NCBI RefSeq assembly: GCF_014066305.1
Contig: NW_023501039.1
Location: 434,001 to 498,000, forward strand
DNA length: 64,000 nucleotides
Origin: Letharia columbiana
Lineage: Eukaryota; Ascomycota; Lecanoromycetes; Lecanorales; Parmeliaceae
Direction: 5' to 3'
The notes under the pieces were generated by a model that was given only the letters and a program-made list of their open reading frames with translations, made no database searches and had not been told where the DNA came from. Numbering within the stretch: position 1 is the stretch's first letter; each line of letters opens with the position of its first letter. The translations under genes and the position numbers were made by a program. Positions 32,215 through 43,897 of this stretch are shown in pieces.

Positions 32215-33860
32215 ATGGAGGAAGCTTTTTCGGATTTATCTGTCAGCCAGCAACACATGGACAGGGCGCCTTGCGCAAATACAAAACTGATGGACGGCTC
32301 TACGGTCAACTGCGACAACAGGGGTAGCCTCATCTGCTCGAGATGTCACGTTGTTCAGGTATCGCCATTCCCAGCTTTGTCAACCATTCCACAGAGAACA
32401 TGAAGAACATGAGGCTGACTTTGACCTCAGTACTGCGGCCGCGAATGCCAAATTGCACGTTGGCCTTTACGCAAATCGGACTGCGGTTCTGGTTCGAGGA
32501 AAGCGAGCGCGCGGCCAACGTGGTGGAGACGGAGTCGTCGACCAGCCTTCGTCTCACCCATACCCCTCCAGCGCTTCGGTGGTTTGAAGTATCTGTGGGG
32601 CGACACTCCGTCATAGGACGTGCTCAACATGGCGATGAATGAGGGCGAGGGCTATGACCAAGATCTTGCGCTCCGCTTTGCCGGTCAGTCTACTACTCCA
32701 CATGCATTGATCCCTGCAGCTACCGACTCAAAGCGTTTGGTGACATTCGCGATGTCGTGGTTTCAGTCATCGCCCTGCCGGAGGCCTTTGACCAGACCTG
32801 TATCTGCGTTCTCAACGATCGAGACACGGTGGTCAACTGCCGCACCATTGTTAGGCTTCTCATTTTGATGTTTCTACAGCCCCCTGTTGCCGCCGAACTA
32901 GTGCTACACGTATGGTACTCAGCTCGCCTTACATCAGGCATGATCCAGTCACTCCACAGGTCTGTCAAACGTCTCATAGCGGACGTCGTGCCCGAGATCG
33001 TCGTCAGATCGCGCAGCGTGCTATTGTCGAAGACTTGGACCTTTGGAACCGGCAGCGTGTCAGCCCGTCTCTACACGGAGCGGTGGAACTTTTTGGCTGG
33101 CTATGTTGCAGACTGGTCACTTGACAGATGACACGGAGCATTCACGCAAAGATGTCATGCTCGATGATACTCGGCTGGACCATAGAGAGCGTAATCTGTT
33201 CATGCTACCTCCATCCGGACGTGTGTGTACGGACAGGATGAGGAAGAACGGCGTCTTGCTGCCTTCCGGATCTCACTCGGGGGGATTCAGCTCTCCCAAT
33301 CCGTAAATGGTACGTCCCTGATAACGTCATCATCGGGGCTTACTCGTCTTGAGCCATATGACACGCACCTCGACCACGAGACGAGCGGCTGGATGCAGAA
33401 AAGTTCTGCAGATCCGATGGCGGGTTGGTCCCTCGACGCTGTTCTCGGCTCGAGCGCAAAGTATGGGAACCCCCAGTCGAAGACCGTCATGGCCTCCTAT
33501 ACTCCTACGTTCGAGCGAAGCCTCGTAGCTTTCTGCGACCAGGGCGCAAAATAACGAAAGATGTCATTCCATCTCCACCGCACCGACGCTCCCATCTCTC
33601 CTCGACAAAGGATCTCAAGTGCGATCGAGTCGGAGTCGCCAACACCGTGGGACCCGAGGCCGTCTCGGCCCCCCAGATTGGAAACGCCCCCCTTTCACCA
33701 CTCGACACGCATCCACACGCGGTGTCGGCCGCCCTCTTCATGAATGCCATGGACGAAGCCAAGAGCGACCTCGGCCCCCAACACGTCCAACCCCACATCC
33801 TCTCTCCGCCCGACCCAAGGCTCTCCAGTCCACACCGCGGAGTCAAAAAATCCCTCTAGC
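32215..33860 (+). pseudogene. Broken MYND-finger protein gene (MYND plus DUF4470-type region)
   Basis: Protein blocks of the fungal MYND-finger/DUF4470 family occur in the right order but in shifting frames. At 32215: CANTKLMDGSTVNCDN, LICSRCHVVQ. The frame then slips near 32360 and continues YRHSQLCQPFHREHEEHEAD, in which two expected finger cysteines are missing. Next comes FGGLKYLWGDTPS, a TAG at 32614-32616, DVLNM, an intron-like gap, then FGDIRDVVVSVIALPE, VVNCRTIVRLLILMF and LLSKTWTFGTGSV. A further slip near 33100 leads to TRLDHRERNLFMLPPSGRV, and others to SGWMQKSSADPMAGWSLDAV, HGLLYSYVRAKPRSFLR and AALFMNAMDEAKSDL. At least three frame changes and a stop cannot be cured by introns of normal size, so no full protein can be made. 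The family is known mostly from large, variable gene sets in filamentous fungi; function unknown. Confidence 0.75.
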
Positions 33861-33877
33861 ACGTACCATCCCACCCG

Positions 33878-34214
33878 CCCCCCCCCCCCCAAAAAACACA
33901 TCTTCCGCCGGACGACGGTTTCCTCGTTCGAGCATCACACGAAGCGGGTGGGTTTCGATCGTCGGCGGGGAAAGGGAAAGATCCCGGGATGCAGATGGAG
34001 GCGGAAGGGGAACGAAGACCGTGATGGAAGAGGCGTGGCCGGACCGCTTTCGGAGTGCGCGGGAAGCTTGCGAGCTGTGGGAGACGTCGTGGTCCGGAGG
34101 GAGGCGGCGAGCGGTGCGGTGCGGTGCGGTGCGGTGCGGTGGGCGAGGGCGGAGTGAGGGGCGAGGGATGTAGATATGGACGGGGGGCTTTTGGGTAGGT
34201 AGGTAGGTAGGTAG
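33878..34214. repeat. Cluster of simple repeats downstream of the MYND relic
   Basis: Three low-complexity tracts lie within 340 bp: a run of about 13 C followed by A6 (33878-33896), six copies of GCGGT (34111-34140) and about five copies of GTAG (34195-34214). The sequence between them is GC- and purine-rich and has no coding support. Confidence 0.8.
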
Positions 34215-34436
34215 ACGCTCGAAGACGGTTATCCGCTTGGTCTTTGGGTGCCTGGCTACCGGGGCCCCCGGAAAGGTAATGGCAGCCGTGGGTCCTGGTC
34301 GCCTTTGTTCTTTTCGTACGATTATGGGGCTTCGAGAAAACCAGACGGGATAACGCTTAGAATGGAGGCATTTCCTTTCACCGGTCGTATCCTCATTTTT
34401 CGAGGATTTATCCAATAAATCTAATACCTACACCAA

Positions 34437-35726
34437 TCACACCTTGCCACCCAATATGCCCATCGCCTCCGCCAAATCTTCCTCCAACTTCTTCTCCCAT
34501 ACCCACTTATACCTCGTACCCAGATTCTCTCTCAATTTATCCGCATCGTCCCACACCCCCTCCTTCTCCAGCTCGTACAGCTCCCCGGCATCCCGACTCG
34601 TCGTCACGAGCTTCTGCGTCCGGGGCCGCCTCACAGCGTCGTATGCACGGAACGCGGTTTCGATGTCGGAGGATCGCTGCACGGCTCCGAGCAGATTCGA
34701 CAGCACGTACGCGTCCTCCATGGCCATGCCGGCGCCCGCGCCCTGATGGGGCGTGGACGCGTGCGCGGCGTCTCCGATGAGGCACGTCCGGCCTTTGAAA
34801 TAGGTCTTTGCGGGAGGGTAGTCGAATAGAGCCCACAGGTCCGGCTTCTCCATCAGACTTAGGATTTTCTTCACGCTCTCGCCCCAGTCCTGGAAATCGG
34901 CTTCCATGGTTTGCCGATCCATGGGCAGGACCCACTTCTCATCCTCCCATTTCCCGTCCTTTTTCGCGTGGAAGGCGACCACATTCATGATCTCCCCTTT
35001 TTCGATCGGGAACGTCAAGACGTGTCCGTGGTTCCCGAGCCACATGACGCTGTTTCGAGCCAACTCGTCGCCCAGCAAGCTCACGGCTTTCTCCATCGGT
35101 ATCAATCCCCTGTACGCATACTTCCCCGTGAACTCCGGATGTGCGGCTCCATCCTCCTTGCCCAAAACTGCATGTCGCAAGTTGCTTTTGACGCCGTCGC
35201 AGCCCACCGCCGCGCTCGCCTCGGCTGTTCCGCCGTCCGCAAAGTGCAAGCGCACTCCATCCTCCAGCTCTTCAACCTCCACGACTCTCTTCCCAAACGT
35301 GGCATTCTCACGCGGCACCAGCGCCACCAGCTCATCCAAGAAATGCGCTCGGTGTATACAGCCGTTCCCAGGGTCCGCCGCGATCACCGTGCCCACCTTC
35401 TCCCCCGCCTTCCCGATGCCACAGTCCATTCCCGCGTGAAAATCAAACCACACCGCCTTCTTCTCCTCATACCCGTTGCTCGTCGCCCTCTTGCCGTAGC
35501 CTTCTTTGATCTTCGGGTCAATCAGGCTCATGGCGCGCTGGGAGTTCGGCCCGAAGGCGACGCCGGCGCCGATTTCGGAAAAGGCATGCGCGGATTCGTA
35601 GACGTGGAAGGGGACGTTGCGGCGGAGGAGACCAATAGCGAGGGCGAGCCCGGCTATACCGCCGCCGCAGATGGCTATGGTGAAAGGTTTCTGCCCTGGG
35701 GCGCTTTCCGGGGCAGGGTGGGTCAT
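34437..35726 (-). CDS. FAD-dependent aromatic-ring monooxygenase (salicylate-hydroxylase-like)
   Basis: A single exon encodes 429 residues starting MTHPAPESAPGQKPFTIAIC (ATG at 35726). Group A flavin monooxygenase motifs are complete: GGGIAGLALAIGLLRR (GxGxxG, residues about 20-35) with the ribose-binding Glu in VYESAHAFSEIGAG; the DG motif AVGCDGVKSNLRHAVLG; and the GD motif GRTCLIGDAAHASTPHQGAG, then MAMEDAYVLSNLL. These enzymes hydroxylate phenolic or salicylate-like aromatics using NAD(P)H and O2, either in degradation or in secondary metabolism; the substrate cannot be read from the sequence. No membrane helix or signal peptide. It stands alone, with no biosynthetic cluster genes adjacent. 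Confidence 0.92.
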   Translation of the reverse strand: MTHPAPESAPGQKPFTIAICGGGIAGLALAIGLLRRNVPFHVYESAHAFSEIGAGVAFGPNSQRAMSLIDPKIKEGYGKRATSNGYEEKKAVWFDFHAGMDCGIGKAGEKVGTVIAADPGNGCIHRAHFLDELVALVPRENATFGKRVVEVEELEDGVRLHFADGGTAEASAAVGCDGVKSNLRHAVLGKEDGAAHPEFTGKYAYRGLIPMEKAVSLLGDELARNSVMWLGNHGHVLTFPIEKGEIMNVVAFHAKKDGKWEDEKWVLPMDRQTMEADFQDWGESVKKILSLMEKPDLWALFDYPPAKTYFKGRTCLIGDAAHASTPHQGAGAGMAMEDAYVLSNLLGAVQRSSDIETAFRAYDAVRRPRTQKLVTTSRDAGELYELEKEGVWDDADKLRENLGTRYKWVWEKKLEEDLAEAMGILGGKV

Positions 35727-36595
35727 GGTGTGTGATGGGAGAAAGGGTTGGCGGAGACCAGAGTGGTTGAGAATGAAAATGAGGGGAGTATTGAAGCAGA
35801 CATTGGGGACTTTGTGAGAGGGGGAGCTGGTGGGGTCGGAACGAAGCGGAAACTGTTTCTTGATGCGATTGCGGGGCTGCTCACGAACGGTGTGAGTGAT
35901 GCACTTTCTTGATGCATGTACTTATTGAAGTTGCTGTATTTTGTGTTAACGTCCCGAAGATGTGATGCTCACTCCGGCAATCCGGCAGTTGGACAAAGAC
36001 TCGAGCCCCCCGCATATATCCGGAGTTACGTCAGGACTCCCGTTCGCCAGTACAGATAGCGTATAAAAACCAATAACCACTAAGGTAAGTCCTCAAGGTG
36101 TAAGTAATCTAGGGTATGGTTTCCAGAGGGGTTTCTCTCAACGGCACGACGTTCTTGATATAGATTCAGCCTTGGATTCATCAATACGATACATTTTTTT
36201 GATTTTGTTGTATTCTCTACGAACTGGACAGGGGACAGACGACATGAGAATCAGGCCTACTATTAGCTGGGCGTAAAAATTACTATACTAATCTCTGTAC
36301 TCTCGGGAGTAAGCATCGCAGTCATTTGCCCATGAATTATTTCATACGGGAAACGGATCCGACTACTTCAATCGTCAAAGTTGCGCAGGAGCTTCCTCCG
36401 ATGCAGGTCCAAGTTGCTGTGTTTCAAGACAACTCTGCAGCTAACCTGGGTCCGACTGCTTCCGACTGCTTCAATAGCTGAAATGGAGCTGTCAGCCTCT
36501 CGCACTGCGGAATTGCCGACCGATCACACGTTCTTGCGACACAGCACACCCTGCTCCTCAAAGCTGTTCTCGACGGTCGAGATGTATTGCAGAGA

Positions 36596-37150
36596 ATTGG
36601 TTGAGGAATGCAGATCAACATGTGTCCACTCCGAGAGCTCACGGGTACGAGCTGGGTTATTGTTGCGAGATGCCCGTTTCTCAAAGCTGTGTAACTGCAT
36701 GGCCGAGATGTTTTGCAGAGAAAAGTTTCATTTTGATCACCATGAATGCATGCTAGTCACTTCACTACTCTTCCAAGACAATTTGACGGGATGCGGTGGA
36801 ACGGCCACAGCTGACAACAGAAGGAATTCATGCAAGGCAGGGAAGATCAACGACCGGCGAGGTGGGATCCTTCAAAGGTCTAGACTCCAAAGTGTAACCA
36901 TCATCACACAAGGAACTTCGTCTGCGAGAAAAATCCAGTCGGATGGTTCCTGGAAGTCTTAGGGTTGAGGTACTACTCATACTACTTTCAATGATCCAGC
37001 GTCGGACCCTCTGGCTTTGGGAAGCCGCTGTATAGAATTTCGATGTTTTGTCTCTTTTCCACTTGAGGGGAATGAGGAATGCAGATCAACCGGAGCTCTC
37101 GGTACTCGCTGGCCGCTTCTCAAAGCAGTTCAAGACTGCACGGCCGCGAA
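36596..37150 (+). repeat. Diverged direct duplication, two to three copies
   Basis: Copy 1 (about 36596-36715) and copy 2 (about 37069-37150) both begin GAGGAATGCAGATCAAC and share an AGCTC..GGTAC..GCTGG core and then TTTCTCAAAGC or CTTCTCAAAGC followed by CTGCA..GGCCG.GA.ATG; copy 1 has extra bases in the middle. A third, partial copy (CTCAAAGCTGT..CGAGATGT.TTGCAGAGA) lies just before copy 1 at about 36555-36592 and is repeated at its end. I read these as remains of an old repeated sequence. Confidence 0.6.
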
Positions 37151-37548
37151 TGGTTCGAGGAAGAGCCACGCCGGAACTTTCGCTTCTCGAAATTCGTATG
37201 GATCGTACGTACGTGACAGTCTGACATCATTATACTTCGGCGAGATTATCACAAGGCGGCGAAGAGAATGTAACGTCGTTAGAGTATGCGTGCCTATCAG
37301 GCAGTCGTTCGTGAGGGGACGACTGGTCGCCGCCAGACTCCGGCGAAGTTGCTGTGCCAAACCCGCGGACACTGCCGAACCCGATCTGAAGGGGTGTACA
37401 CGTATCGAGAAAGGGTAAACAAGAGAACGACAAAAGAAAAGGCTAATGCGGCGAAATGCGACATCAACTAATCCCCTCCTCGGCGTGATGGTGCAAAAGA
37501 CAAGACCTATCGCATGGGTGTCGTGCTGTCGGAGAGCTGAGGATACCT

Positions 37549-37845
37549 TCAGACGGACTGGTCCTGGTCTCCATTTCGTAATTGGCTTAACAACAGCAGA
37601 ATCTCTGGCTTGAAGATTCCGTTTCCACGGTAGTCTTTGTTGAGCTGTATCTCCGAAGGCTCGTGCGCATGGAGTTCTACAAGCGGTCCTGGCTGCTCCA
37701 TCTCCTGCAAGCTCTGCTCGTTCAGCTCCTGTAAGGCCAAATAAGTGAGCTCGATTGGACGAGCGTCCTCATGCATCTCCAGCACGTTGGGGTCTACTCG
37801 ATGAGGCCCTTTGCTATTTCGGACGCAGTGGTAAGTTTCGTCCAT
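37549..37845 (-). CDS. Small hypothetical frame, weak
   Basis: An ATG frame of 98 codons begins MDETYHCVRNSKGPHRVDPN. It is Glu- and Leu-rich in the middle (LALQELNEQSLQEMEQ) and looks more protein-like than the surrounding frames. There is no signal peptide, no family, and the surroundings are decayed, so it may be a relic exon rather than a gene. Confidence 0.25.
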   Translation of the reverse strand: MDETYHCVRNSKGPHRVDPNVLEMHEDARPIELTYLALQELNEQSLQEMEQPGPLVELHAHEPSEIQLNKDYRGNGIFKPEILLLLSQLRNGDQDQSV

Positions 37846-39265
37846 TGAATTCAACTTCGACTATTACGGCGGCCACAGAAATACGAAAGGCTGTTCTGGC
37901 GTCGCCAACCACGCCTCCCGTAATGACGCCAACGCTATGCTTAGATGCATGGGTTGTTGGAAATAAGGGTGGTGAAGCGGATGAGGACGGTGAAGCCGAT
38001 GTGATGTTGGGCGAAGCTAAGTACTGAAGTCAGTAGGAACACCATAGCCAGGGGATGAGACGAACTACTGTAGGTAGAATTTGTGAAACGCGTGATTTGC
38101 AAAAGTGCTGTAACGCCTGGAGTGAGACGTTATAAGTAACTCCTGCGACGCTTTAGCGCCTTTCATCCCAGAGAACTTATACCACTTCGGCTTACCGTTG
38201 TGATGGTGCGTAAAATTGTTTCAACACTTCCGGCTGCTCGTACTGTGGCGCTGGCGGTGTACCGATTGGCAAAATTCAATGTTGTCACGTCGAATATTGC
38301 CAGCCCCTGAGCGAAAAGGGTCAGGTATGCTGTCAAAAGGACTTCTGATCATTTCTAGTGGGGCTGCACCCGTGATGTTGGAATTGGAGTCCACACCTCC
38401 AACGGAGATTCTCTGACTTCCTCCGACAGAATTCCAGGAACGCCCGTGCCGAGGGTTTTCAGGATTGTAAGTGAAATAAGGAAGTTGATCGTGTCATACT
38501 GGATAGCCCTTGATCCAAGATCCCCATTCCATCCTGCGTGAACAAAACTAACAAATTGATGAACTCTGATGGGGGAAGGGTCGTGATAATGTATCCTACA
38601 TCTCGTAATTGATGTCTTGAAACATTAGTACTTCAAGACACACAGCGATCCTCCTGCCATGCCTAGATGCAGCTCTAGAGATGAAACAACGAAGCCTCTG
38701 ATGTAACGGGAGAAGGCATCCGATTGCGGCTCGATCGTTCCAATGATTGGTAACCACACCACGGGACTATTGTACAACGTATATTACCGACAGGGGCAGC
38801 GCTTTGCAGGAGGAATCTCGACAATTCTATTGTATAATCTACCGGACGTCAGTCACTTGACGATCACAGAGATGGAGGTGTGGTTCACGGGTTTCGTGCA
38901 AAGGCAAGAGCGATCTAGATCTCGATATCCTAGTCGCGTGCGGCCGCGCTCCTTTTCCCTGTGGAATCTTACGAATTGGAGAAGTGCCACCTATTTCCAC
39001 TTGCTCCCCTTCGCGGAGTCGATCCACCAGTCATTACTCCAAAATCTAAACTCATAGCCTACATGCACAAAAGGACCTGAATGTGCACAGGTCTTAAAAA
39101 AGAATCAGCCAGTGTTGTTAGAGCTTGTCTTTGAGATTCTGAGAAGTTACGGGCTCCATTTAACCCAGGATCGAACTATAAGATCCGCCAGAGGACGCAC
39201 AGGTTCCATTGGTAGGTCTAGCCGGTAAGGCATTACTGGTCTTCTAGCATCATCGACGCTGCCTG

Positions 39266-41694
39266 TCAATCGAGCTGGAGGGGGTTCTTTAAAGGCGTGT
39301 AAATCTTTTCATCGCCTCGATAGTGATTGGACCACTTGGTCCGAACACGGAAGTCCATAGAATGTTCTATTGCAAAGTACCGAGCGCGTCGATTGGCTAG
39401 TGAAGCTGCTCGGATTTTCTTTGCATTAGCCGCACGCCACCTGTACACTATTTCGTCGACTTGATCTGCCACATCAGCACTCTCCGTAGACCGAATAACG
39501 GATAAGATCCATCGAACTAGGGTCGTGTTAACCCATCGGCCTGCCTGAAGGGGTCGGATAAGCCCGGCTCGAGTAAGCGCTCGTGCCATCATTACTGAAG
39601 GTGGCCCTAGACGTTCCTTCATATGCTGAGTATAGCATTTGTGCACTTTCCTCAACGCCATTCGTGGAGTTATATGTAGCACCGTAGAGTAGGCGAGCGC
39701 CATCCTGTCTAGAAGTTGTATACGGAAGTTTGAAACCCCTTCACGGTCCACGGGGAAGCGCGAGCGGCGACTCTGCATATAGTACAGCGCGGTGCTTGGA
39801 TGGCTCCTCGGGTTTAGAATCATTCGCTCGGCAAGCTCGGGACACCTTTCGAGTCGCAGTCTTGGGTAGAAGTGGAACATTCGCTCCGCTAGGTGCGGCT
39901 GTTCCCGTGAATGCTCCCTGATCGTGTACACCACGTCGCTTTCATCAATGATAGCATGGAGCTTTCGGGCCTGCTTAATAACCTCGATGATAGCCTCGGA
40001 TTGGCGCAGCATCTGCAGTACCTTGAATACTCGTTTGATACAGACGTCTAACGGTTCCGAGGACTCTTGAGCACACTTGCGTGCAGCTTGAAACATGCTA
40101 ACCCAAGGCGAGTCTGTCCCCTTCGTAGAACAGAATCCATCGAAAAGATACCGAGCTCGAGATCGACCAGATCGCGTTTTGGGTCCGACCCAGTAGCGAA
40201 GTATAAAACGGGCCTTTTCTGGGTCATCCAATTGCTGCAAGTATGGAACAGCTACTTTCGGCTCCTGGGTGCTCAGAAAAAGCTCAATCTGCGTCTTGAG
40301 AGGAATCTTTCGGCCAAAACTAAGAATGTTTGTCATAAAAATTGCAGACCACCATGTGTAAAGCAGCTGCATCGTACCAGCCTTAATAGCAGGCATACGG
40401 ATATGATCATTAGTCAAAGCCTCGGTCGTGATCAAAATAACCGAGCATGCTAGTTCTTGTGGGAGTCCCCCTATCATCTCCAGAGCCCTCGGCATTACCT
40501 CCAAAAACCGTGTTTCCCGCTTTTGGTGTTCCCGTAGTGAAGCGCACGCATGGACAACTCCGCCAATAAACGCAGAGATCTTCTGATCTGTGCCCTCCAG
40601 CTGCGATTGCTGCATAGCTTCAATCAAGCTGGATCCCAGATCCAGCGATTGGCGTGTCAATGGTCCTCGTGTGATAGACTCTAAGAGTCTAGACTGTGTC
40701 TCCGGTCCCAAATCCTTGAACCCAAATACCGAACTCGCTTGGAGGCCCTCAACGATGGATGCTATGAAATTGCACTTCAAAGATTCATCACTGGCGGCAT
40801 CACTGACACGGGATACGAATCTCAAGAATACGAGGATGTCCTTCTCGGTCTTCAGGCCAAGGTACAATTGCCGTCTCATCCACTGTTGCAGGAGAGTCAT
40901 GTCATCAGATTTTAATCTTATCCGTAGTCGTCCCTCGCGCTCCCCTTTTCGTAGTTGCCAATCCAGTAGGAAATTCAAATTGCCAGGGGTGCCCAGAGCC
41001 GCATCTTCCAGTGCATGTAATAGAACCGGAAGTGGCTGTCCAGCATGGCACAAGCTTGAAAACACGAGCTTGGGAAACATCCGGAAGTCGATGCCGTAAT
41101 CAGCAGCCCAATTGTATAGACCATCGACATCCCTACATTTCTTCAAGTCTTCCAAGAACCCGGGGTTTACCAGCAAGCCTTTGCGCCGAAGATGTGTATG
41201 TCGCTGCTCGAGGTCCTCTTCGTTCTTGACACCTTCGATGTCCTCGTCTTTTTTGGTTTTTTCGACGCGCTTATCAGCCACAATAGGGGGAGGGTCCGTC
41301 AGCCAAGATGGTAGGGGCGCGGCTTCTGCTCGTAATTAGCATATTAGCAAGCCATTGGACTTGACAGCTTCCATATACCATCCGGTCTCTGTGGTAGAAG
41401 GAGCGTAGGGCTCTGCCATTTCCACTCCGCACGCTCTGGCGCTCCCAATCCAGGAAGCACGCTCGGATCGAAACCTCCACCATCTCCAACTTGCGCAAGA
41501 TTCATCATGCGCCGCTTCGATGCTCTTTTCCGTGCTTCCAGAGGACCAGGCGCAAGACCCACATGCCGTCTTGGTATCCTGCCATGCGCAAAGCGGTGCA
41601 TTGCACTGTTGAGGACATCTTCGCTGATCCAGACGTGGTCCTTTGGGGCCTTGAGACGGAGCGGTAGGCGGCAGACATGTCTTCTCAAAGACAT
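39266..41694 (-). CDS. Predicted mitochondrial alpha-helical-repeat protein (PPR-like), unknown role
   Basis: Two exons, complement(39266..41325, 41379..41694), 791 residues. The 53-bp intron (GTATAT.., branch TGCTAAT, ..GAGCAG) joins PQRPD to EAAPLPSWLTDPPPIVADKR; without it the 671-codon main frame would lack an N-terminus. The new N-terminus MSLRRHVCRLPLRLKAPKDH is Arg-rich with no acids, a likely mitochondrial presequence. The body is almost wholly helical, with repeating units of about 35 residues such as DVDGLYNWAADYGIDFRMFP and SEAIIEVIKQARKLHAIIDE, and a very basic end (WRAANAKKIRAASLANRRAR). This matches the look of fungal pentatricopeptide-type RNA-binding proteins that control mitochondrial transcripts, but the PPR consensus is weak and the assignment is inference. 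Confidence 0.78.
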
Positions 41695-43897
41695 ATGGAG
41701 CACCGATTGATCTCATCATGTATCAAGATCTTGTACCTAGATCTGGTATGTCACATTGCGTAGTAGTATGTACATGGTGGTGTTTGTTTCCTGATTTCTT
41801 GGTCTCCCAGATTTTAGCTTCTCTACGGATATGACGTTGTCTTACGGAAATGACACATTTAGATTACCCTGGTCGCTGCAAATACCTGCACAGACCAAGA
41901 AATTCCTTCACCTTGTCAGCTGGAACAACTTAACGAATACCGTCTTTATGGATTAGTCTCTCCGGAACGATATATTAGTGTTGTCGATATTTTTGAATCG
42001 CAACGCAAAACCTTTCTGCTAGGGCTCTTCGTTGTGAAATTATCATCAAATCTCTAATTTCGAGGTGTGCAGGTATTTCTGTCACCCACGTGATTACTTC
42101 AAATGTTACTGTAGGGTGGGTGGTCGGGGTGTTAGGTTAGGTAGCCGAAGACCGATTTTGATGTGTTTTGAGAGTGGTACGCGGCGTGAAAACCAGCGCC
42201 TTCCGTTTCTCACGCAATTTCGATCACAATATCGCTACTAGCGAGGCACCCCGTTCCCATAGCCCTGCACCGAGCGCTGAAGCTCAGCGTAACGGAAACC
42301 ATTCCGTGATGATATGGAGTAGTCTTGTTATCAGACCTTTTTACTCAATGTTCCAGCACTTGATGGATCGAGGATTGGCGACCTTGGCGACAGTCTGCGA
42401 CGTGAAGGCTGTTGCGATGGGTGAACAAGCAAATATGCTAATGCAAGATGATGTAACCAAGAGACATATGAAGATAGCGAGATATGTCCACAACACAATT
42501 TGCCCTCGTTTGGAGGTCATGCCTGTTATCTTCCGATTTTGAATATTGAATGTAGACCCGCCGAGGGGGACATGACTACTAAAGGAGCAGGGTTCTCTCC
42601 TAGGTATGTTGAGGAAAAGAATGCTTGATCTGTCAAGGACTTTGGTCAAGGGACACAATTGCGGAGAATTCGAAACAAAAGATGATTATTGATATCCATG
42701 ATGGTAGGAAGGTGAGGTGTGCAATTCCACGTCAATAGTACTCGCCAGACGCACGATGACCTCAACCTGCCAAAGACCTCAAATGAGGGACACAGTAGCA
42801 GAAAAATCGAAACAAGCCAACAATTTTGAGAAGCATGGTGACAGGGAAGTGAGGTGCGCGACGAATCTTCAGCGTTAACGGCACACATCAGATGAAGGTG
42901 ACCTCAAAACACGATCATCACGCTTAGCTTCAGAGAGCCAAGGGGCTATCAGACCACAGAAGTGCTGGGAGGCTCTGGCGAGATAGGCGTGAGAGGTAGG
43001 ATTTGGGCGATTCAGCCCGCTTCCTGGCCTGATGGCCGGTCCGCTCACTTCAAATCGTGCTCATACGGTTGCATTAATGGGAAAGGAGCGCAGACAGAAG
43101 CGTGACAATGGTCCTTCTCCAAATGTCTGCATGGGCTTACCGCGTCTCCCTCAGCCGTGGCGAGGACTGCTTAGGACTGGAGACTGATGGAAAGCAGGAC
43201 CTGGAAAAGTTGAAGATGTGAAAGTGATTCAGTTCTGTTAGTCTCTACAGCCTTGTCCGTTCAAGCTTTATCTTGGTTTAACGTCCGAGTACCTCAGTAC
43301 TACCCAGCCTGACGGGAGGACAGCTCGGTCGGTAGATGCCATCGTAAGTGTTTCGTGTAGCGCCGAGGCTGATCCTTGCGCTTTTCACTCTTCCTTGAGC
43401 CCAAAGAAGACTATCAACATCCTTTACGATTGGCTGGCTCTTATCGATGGCTAGACGAGCGAGTGGTTTTCGGACTTCGACGTGCAATGTGTAATCATCA
43501 CAGCTCTATAATCTGACCACGTTGTTAGCTCGAGATGGCTCTAGGCCTTACTGGCTGCCAATCCTCCAGAGATCTAGGTGAAGTACGCTACGGTACTAAA
43601 TCATTTGTGGTGGCCTGGTGGCCGTGGTTAGAGTGTAAGGTGATTTGGGACACTAGATGGTGTCTGCGGCAACAAACGCCAGCCAGGGAGGAAGTCAGCA
43701 ATCAAAACATGGGAATTTTCTGTACCTCAGGCCTGACGACGATAAGGTACAAGGGAGCGAGGAGTAGGGATAGCTGACGACGCATGCTCCTATGACAGTG
43801 GTGAACCGACCTTCTTTTCAATCTATTCTTGGAACAGCTACTCCTGAGTTACAACAGAGTGGTACAAGTACATTGGACACATATGTATCAGTCTGTG
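41695..43897. other. Intergenic with a weak tandem duplication, no gene supported
   Basis: About 2.2 kb between the 5' end of the helical-repeat gene and the 3' end of gup1. Frames are short and their starts are mostly non-ATG. A diverged tandem duplication at 42672-42907 is listed separately. Confidence 0.45.
42672..42907. repeat. Weak tandem duplication, about 95 bp per unit
   Basis: Unit 1 (about 42672-42765) and unit 2 (about 42812-42907) align along their whole length: TTCGAAACAA/ATCGAAACAA at the start, GGAAGGTGAGGTGTGC/GGAAGTGAGGTGCGC in the middle, and GATGACCTCAA/GGTGACCTCAA at the end. The units are well diverged, so the duplication is old. Confidence 0.5.

Larger units (their letters stand above)
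35727..39265. other. Long gene-poor stretch with diverged duplications
   Basis: About 3.5 kb without a convincing gene. It contains the duplication at 36596-37150 and a weak small frame at 37549-37845, both listed separately. A local tandem copy (TCCGACTGCT twice) lies near 36451-36470. Frames are short and broken by stops on both strands, consistent with decayed sequence. The right end should include the 3' flank of the large minus-strand gene at 39266. Confidence 0.45.

Noticed and set aside
34911..35735. Plus-strand frame of 274 codons
   Set aside because: Antisense to the FAD monooxygenase, which has all its motifs; the plus frame has none.
39130..39200. Possible tRNA-like sequence near GGATCGAAC
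   Set aside because: No cloverleaf pairing or complete T-arm and acceptor stem could be drawn.
42131..42142. TTAGGTTAGG as a telomere remnant
   Set aside because: Only two imperfect units, not TTAGGG, and in the middle of ordinary sequence.
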